A DNA stretch of 24,807 bases from Marinilabiliaceae bacterium UBA5213 (lineage in GTDB: Bacteria; Bacteroidota; Bacteroidia; Bacteroidales; Marinilabiliaceae), in assembly GCA_002412555.1 (NCBI GenBank), contig DHVH01000058.1, positions 1 through 24,807 on the forward strand. Reading direction: 5' to 3'. Position numbers and translations under genes: made by a program. Shown in pieces: positions 24,225 through 24,807 of the stretch. The notes beneath the pieces are model-generated. The model was not told where the DNA came from and ran no database searches. It saw only the letters and a program-made list of their open reading frames with translations. Every line of letters begins with the position of its first letter. Position 1 is the first letter of the stretch.

Positions 24225-24807
24225 CTAGGGTCTTACCAGTATTTTCTCAACCAGCTGCGTTTCTTTTCCGTTATTGGCCTGTAAATGGAAACGAATATAA
24301 TAAATGCCGGTGGATTGAATACCGAGACTGCGTAATGATAGTGGGATGGGCTGAACAAAATTACCTTCGGCTACCGTTTCTATTTTTTGTTGCCCCAGCG
24401 TAGCACCACTGGAGGAGATGGCTTCGGCCACAATGGATAAAGCAACGCCAGGATCATCTGTCTGGAATGAGAAGTAGCCGGTGGAATTGCCTGTAACCGG
24501 ATTGGGATACCATTTAAACTCCCGAATGGACAGGTCGGTTCCGGAGCCCACCACAAAATGTGTCACCGCAGTGGAGGAATTATTAAAGGTGTCCCATGCT
24601 TTTACGCTAAGATCGTATCTGCCGGGTTCCAGTGTCGGCATTTGATAAATGACCATGCCTTCTCTGTAATCATCCACCTTAGCCTGAAAATATTCATTCA
24701 GCACTATGGGATTGTTGGTATTGTCATTAATGATCAGCGTGATGTCGTGCCCAATACCGTTGCCTGAGGTGTTGATGCCTGAGGGGTCAAAAATGGTGGC
24801 GTAGAGT
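24225..24807 (-). CDS. porU: Type IX secretion sortase PorU, C-terminal part (partial)
   Basis: The frame is open through the right edge, so only the last 193 residues are present. It reads as Ig-like strands, with LYATIFDPSGIN and NDNTNNPIVLNEYF at the window edge and then YQMPTLEPGRYDLSVKAWD. From about WYPNPVTGNSTGYFSF it is a T9SS sorting-like C-terminal domain that ends in KILVRP. PorU is a C25-type peptidase that removes the CTD from cargo and joins it to A-LPS; it keeps its own CTD. The catalytic domain is outside the window. Placement upstream of porV on the same strand makes the identity secure even from the tail. Confidence 0.85.
   Translation of the reverse strand, partial: LYATIFDPSGINTSGNGIGHDITLIINDNTNNPIVLNEYFQAKVDDYREGMVIYQMPTLEPGRYDLSVKAWDTFNNSSTAVTHFVVGSGTDLSIREFKWYPNPVTGNSTGYFSFQTDDPGVALSIVAEAISSSGATLGQQKIETVAEGNFVQPIPLSLRSLGIQSTGIYYIRFHLQANNGKETQLVEKILVRP

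Overview
The window looks like a chromosomal stretch from a Bacteroidota bacterium, probably of the Bacteroidales/Marinilabiliales type. The evidence is a porU-porV-ispF block (type IX secretion), several promoters of the Bacteroidetes form (TTTG or TTG, about 20 bp, then TAnnTTTG), few Shine-Dalgarno sequences, a LemA/TPM/TPM run, a coupled Nif3 and zinc-ribbon pair, and an M23 peptidase/MerR pair divergent from alaS. I see no insertion sequences, phage genes, CRISPR arrays, tRNAs or rRNAs. This is core-type sequence, and most interest lies in gene combinations and intergenic signals.

Left part (1-9130). On the minus strand are a short Cys-rich membrane protein (NqrM-like pattern) and a sodium:solute symporter. 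Between them a perfect 26-bp palindrome has the -33 promoter element at its centre. On the plus strand follow recR, a four-helix membrane protein, a HAD-type hydrolase, a LemA lipoprotein and two TPM-domain proteins, closely spaced and ended by a strong terminator. On the minus strand come a nif3-like gene with a zinc-ribbon coiled-coil gene four bases after it, then a MerR-type regulator and an M23 peptidase.

Middle part (9130-15530). alaS is divergent from the M23 gene and ends in a bidirectional terminator shared with a CapA-like gene on the other strand. A long-chain acyl-CoA synthetase and a cold-shock protein follow on the plus strand, each with a recognisable promoter upstream. The cold-shock gene has its own terminator.

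Potassium cluster (15554-22090). One arm (minus strand) carries an unlisted 39-residue membrane peptide, trkH, a KdpD-like sensor kinase lacking the N-terminal KdpD and Usp domains, and a KdpE-like regulator. The other arm (plus strand) carries a single-RCK KtrA-like protein and a KtrB-like channel with an extra N-terminal membrane region. The 187-bp divergent region contains TTTATA-N5-TTTATA, close to my recollection of the E. coli KdpE half-sites. My inference is that a shortened Kdp-type two-component system here controls Trk/Ktr uptake instead of a KdpFABC pump. No kdpFABC genes are visible in the window.

Right end (22114-24807). A thioredoxin-like protein, ispF, porV and the C-terminal part of porU lie on the minus strand in the order porU-porV-ispF-thioredoxin. 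porU runs off the window.
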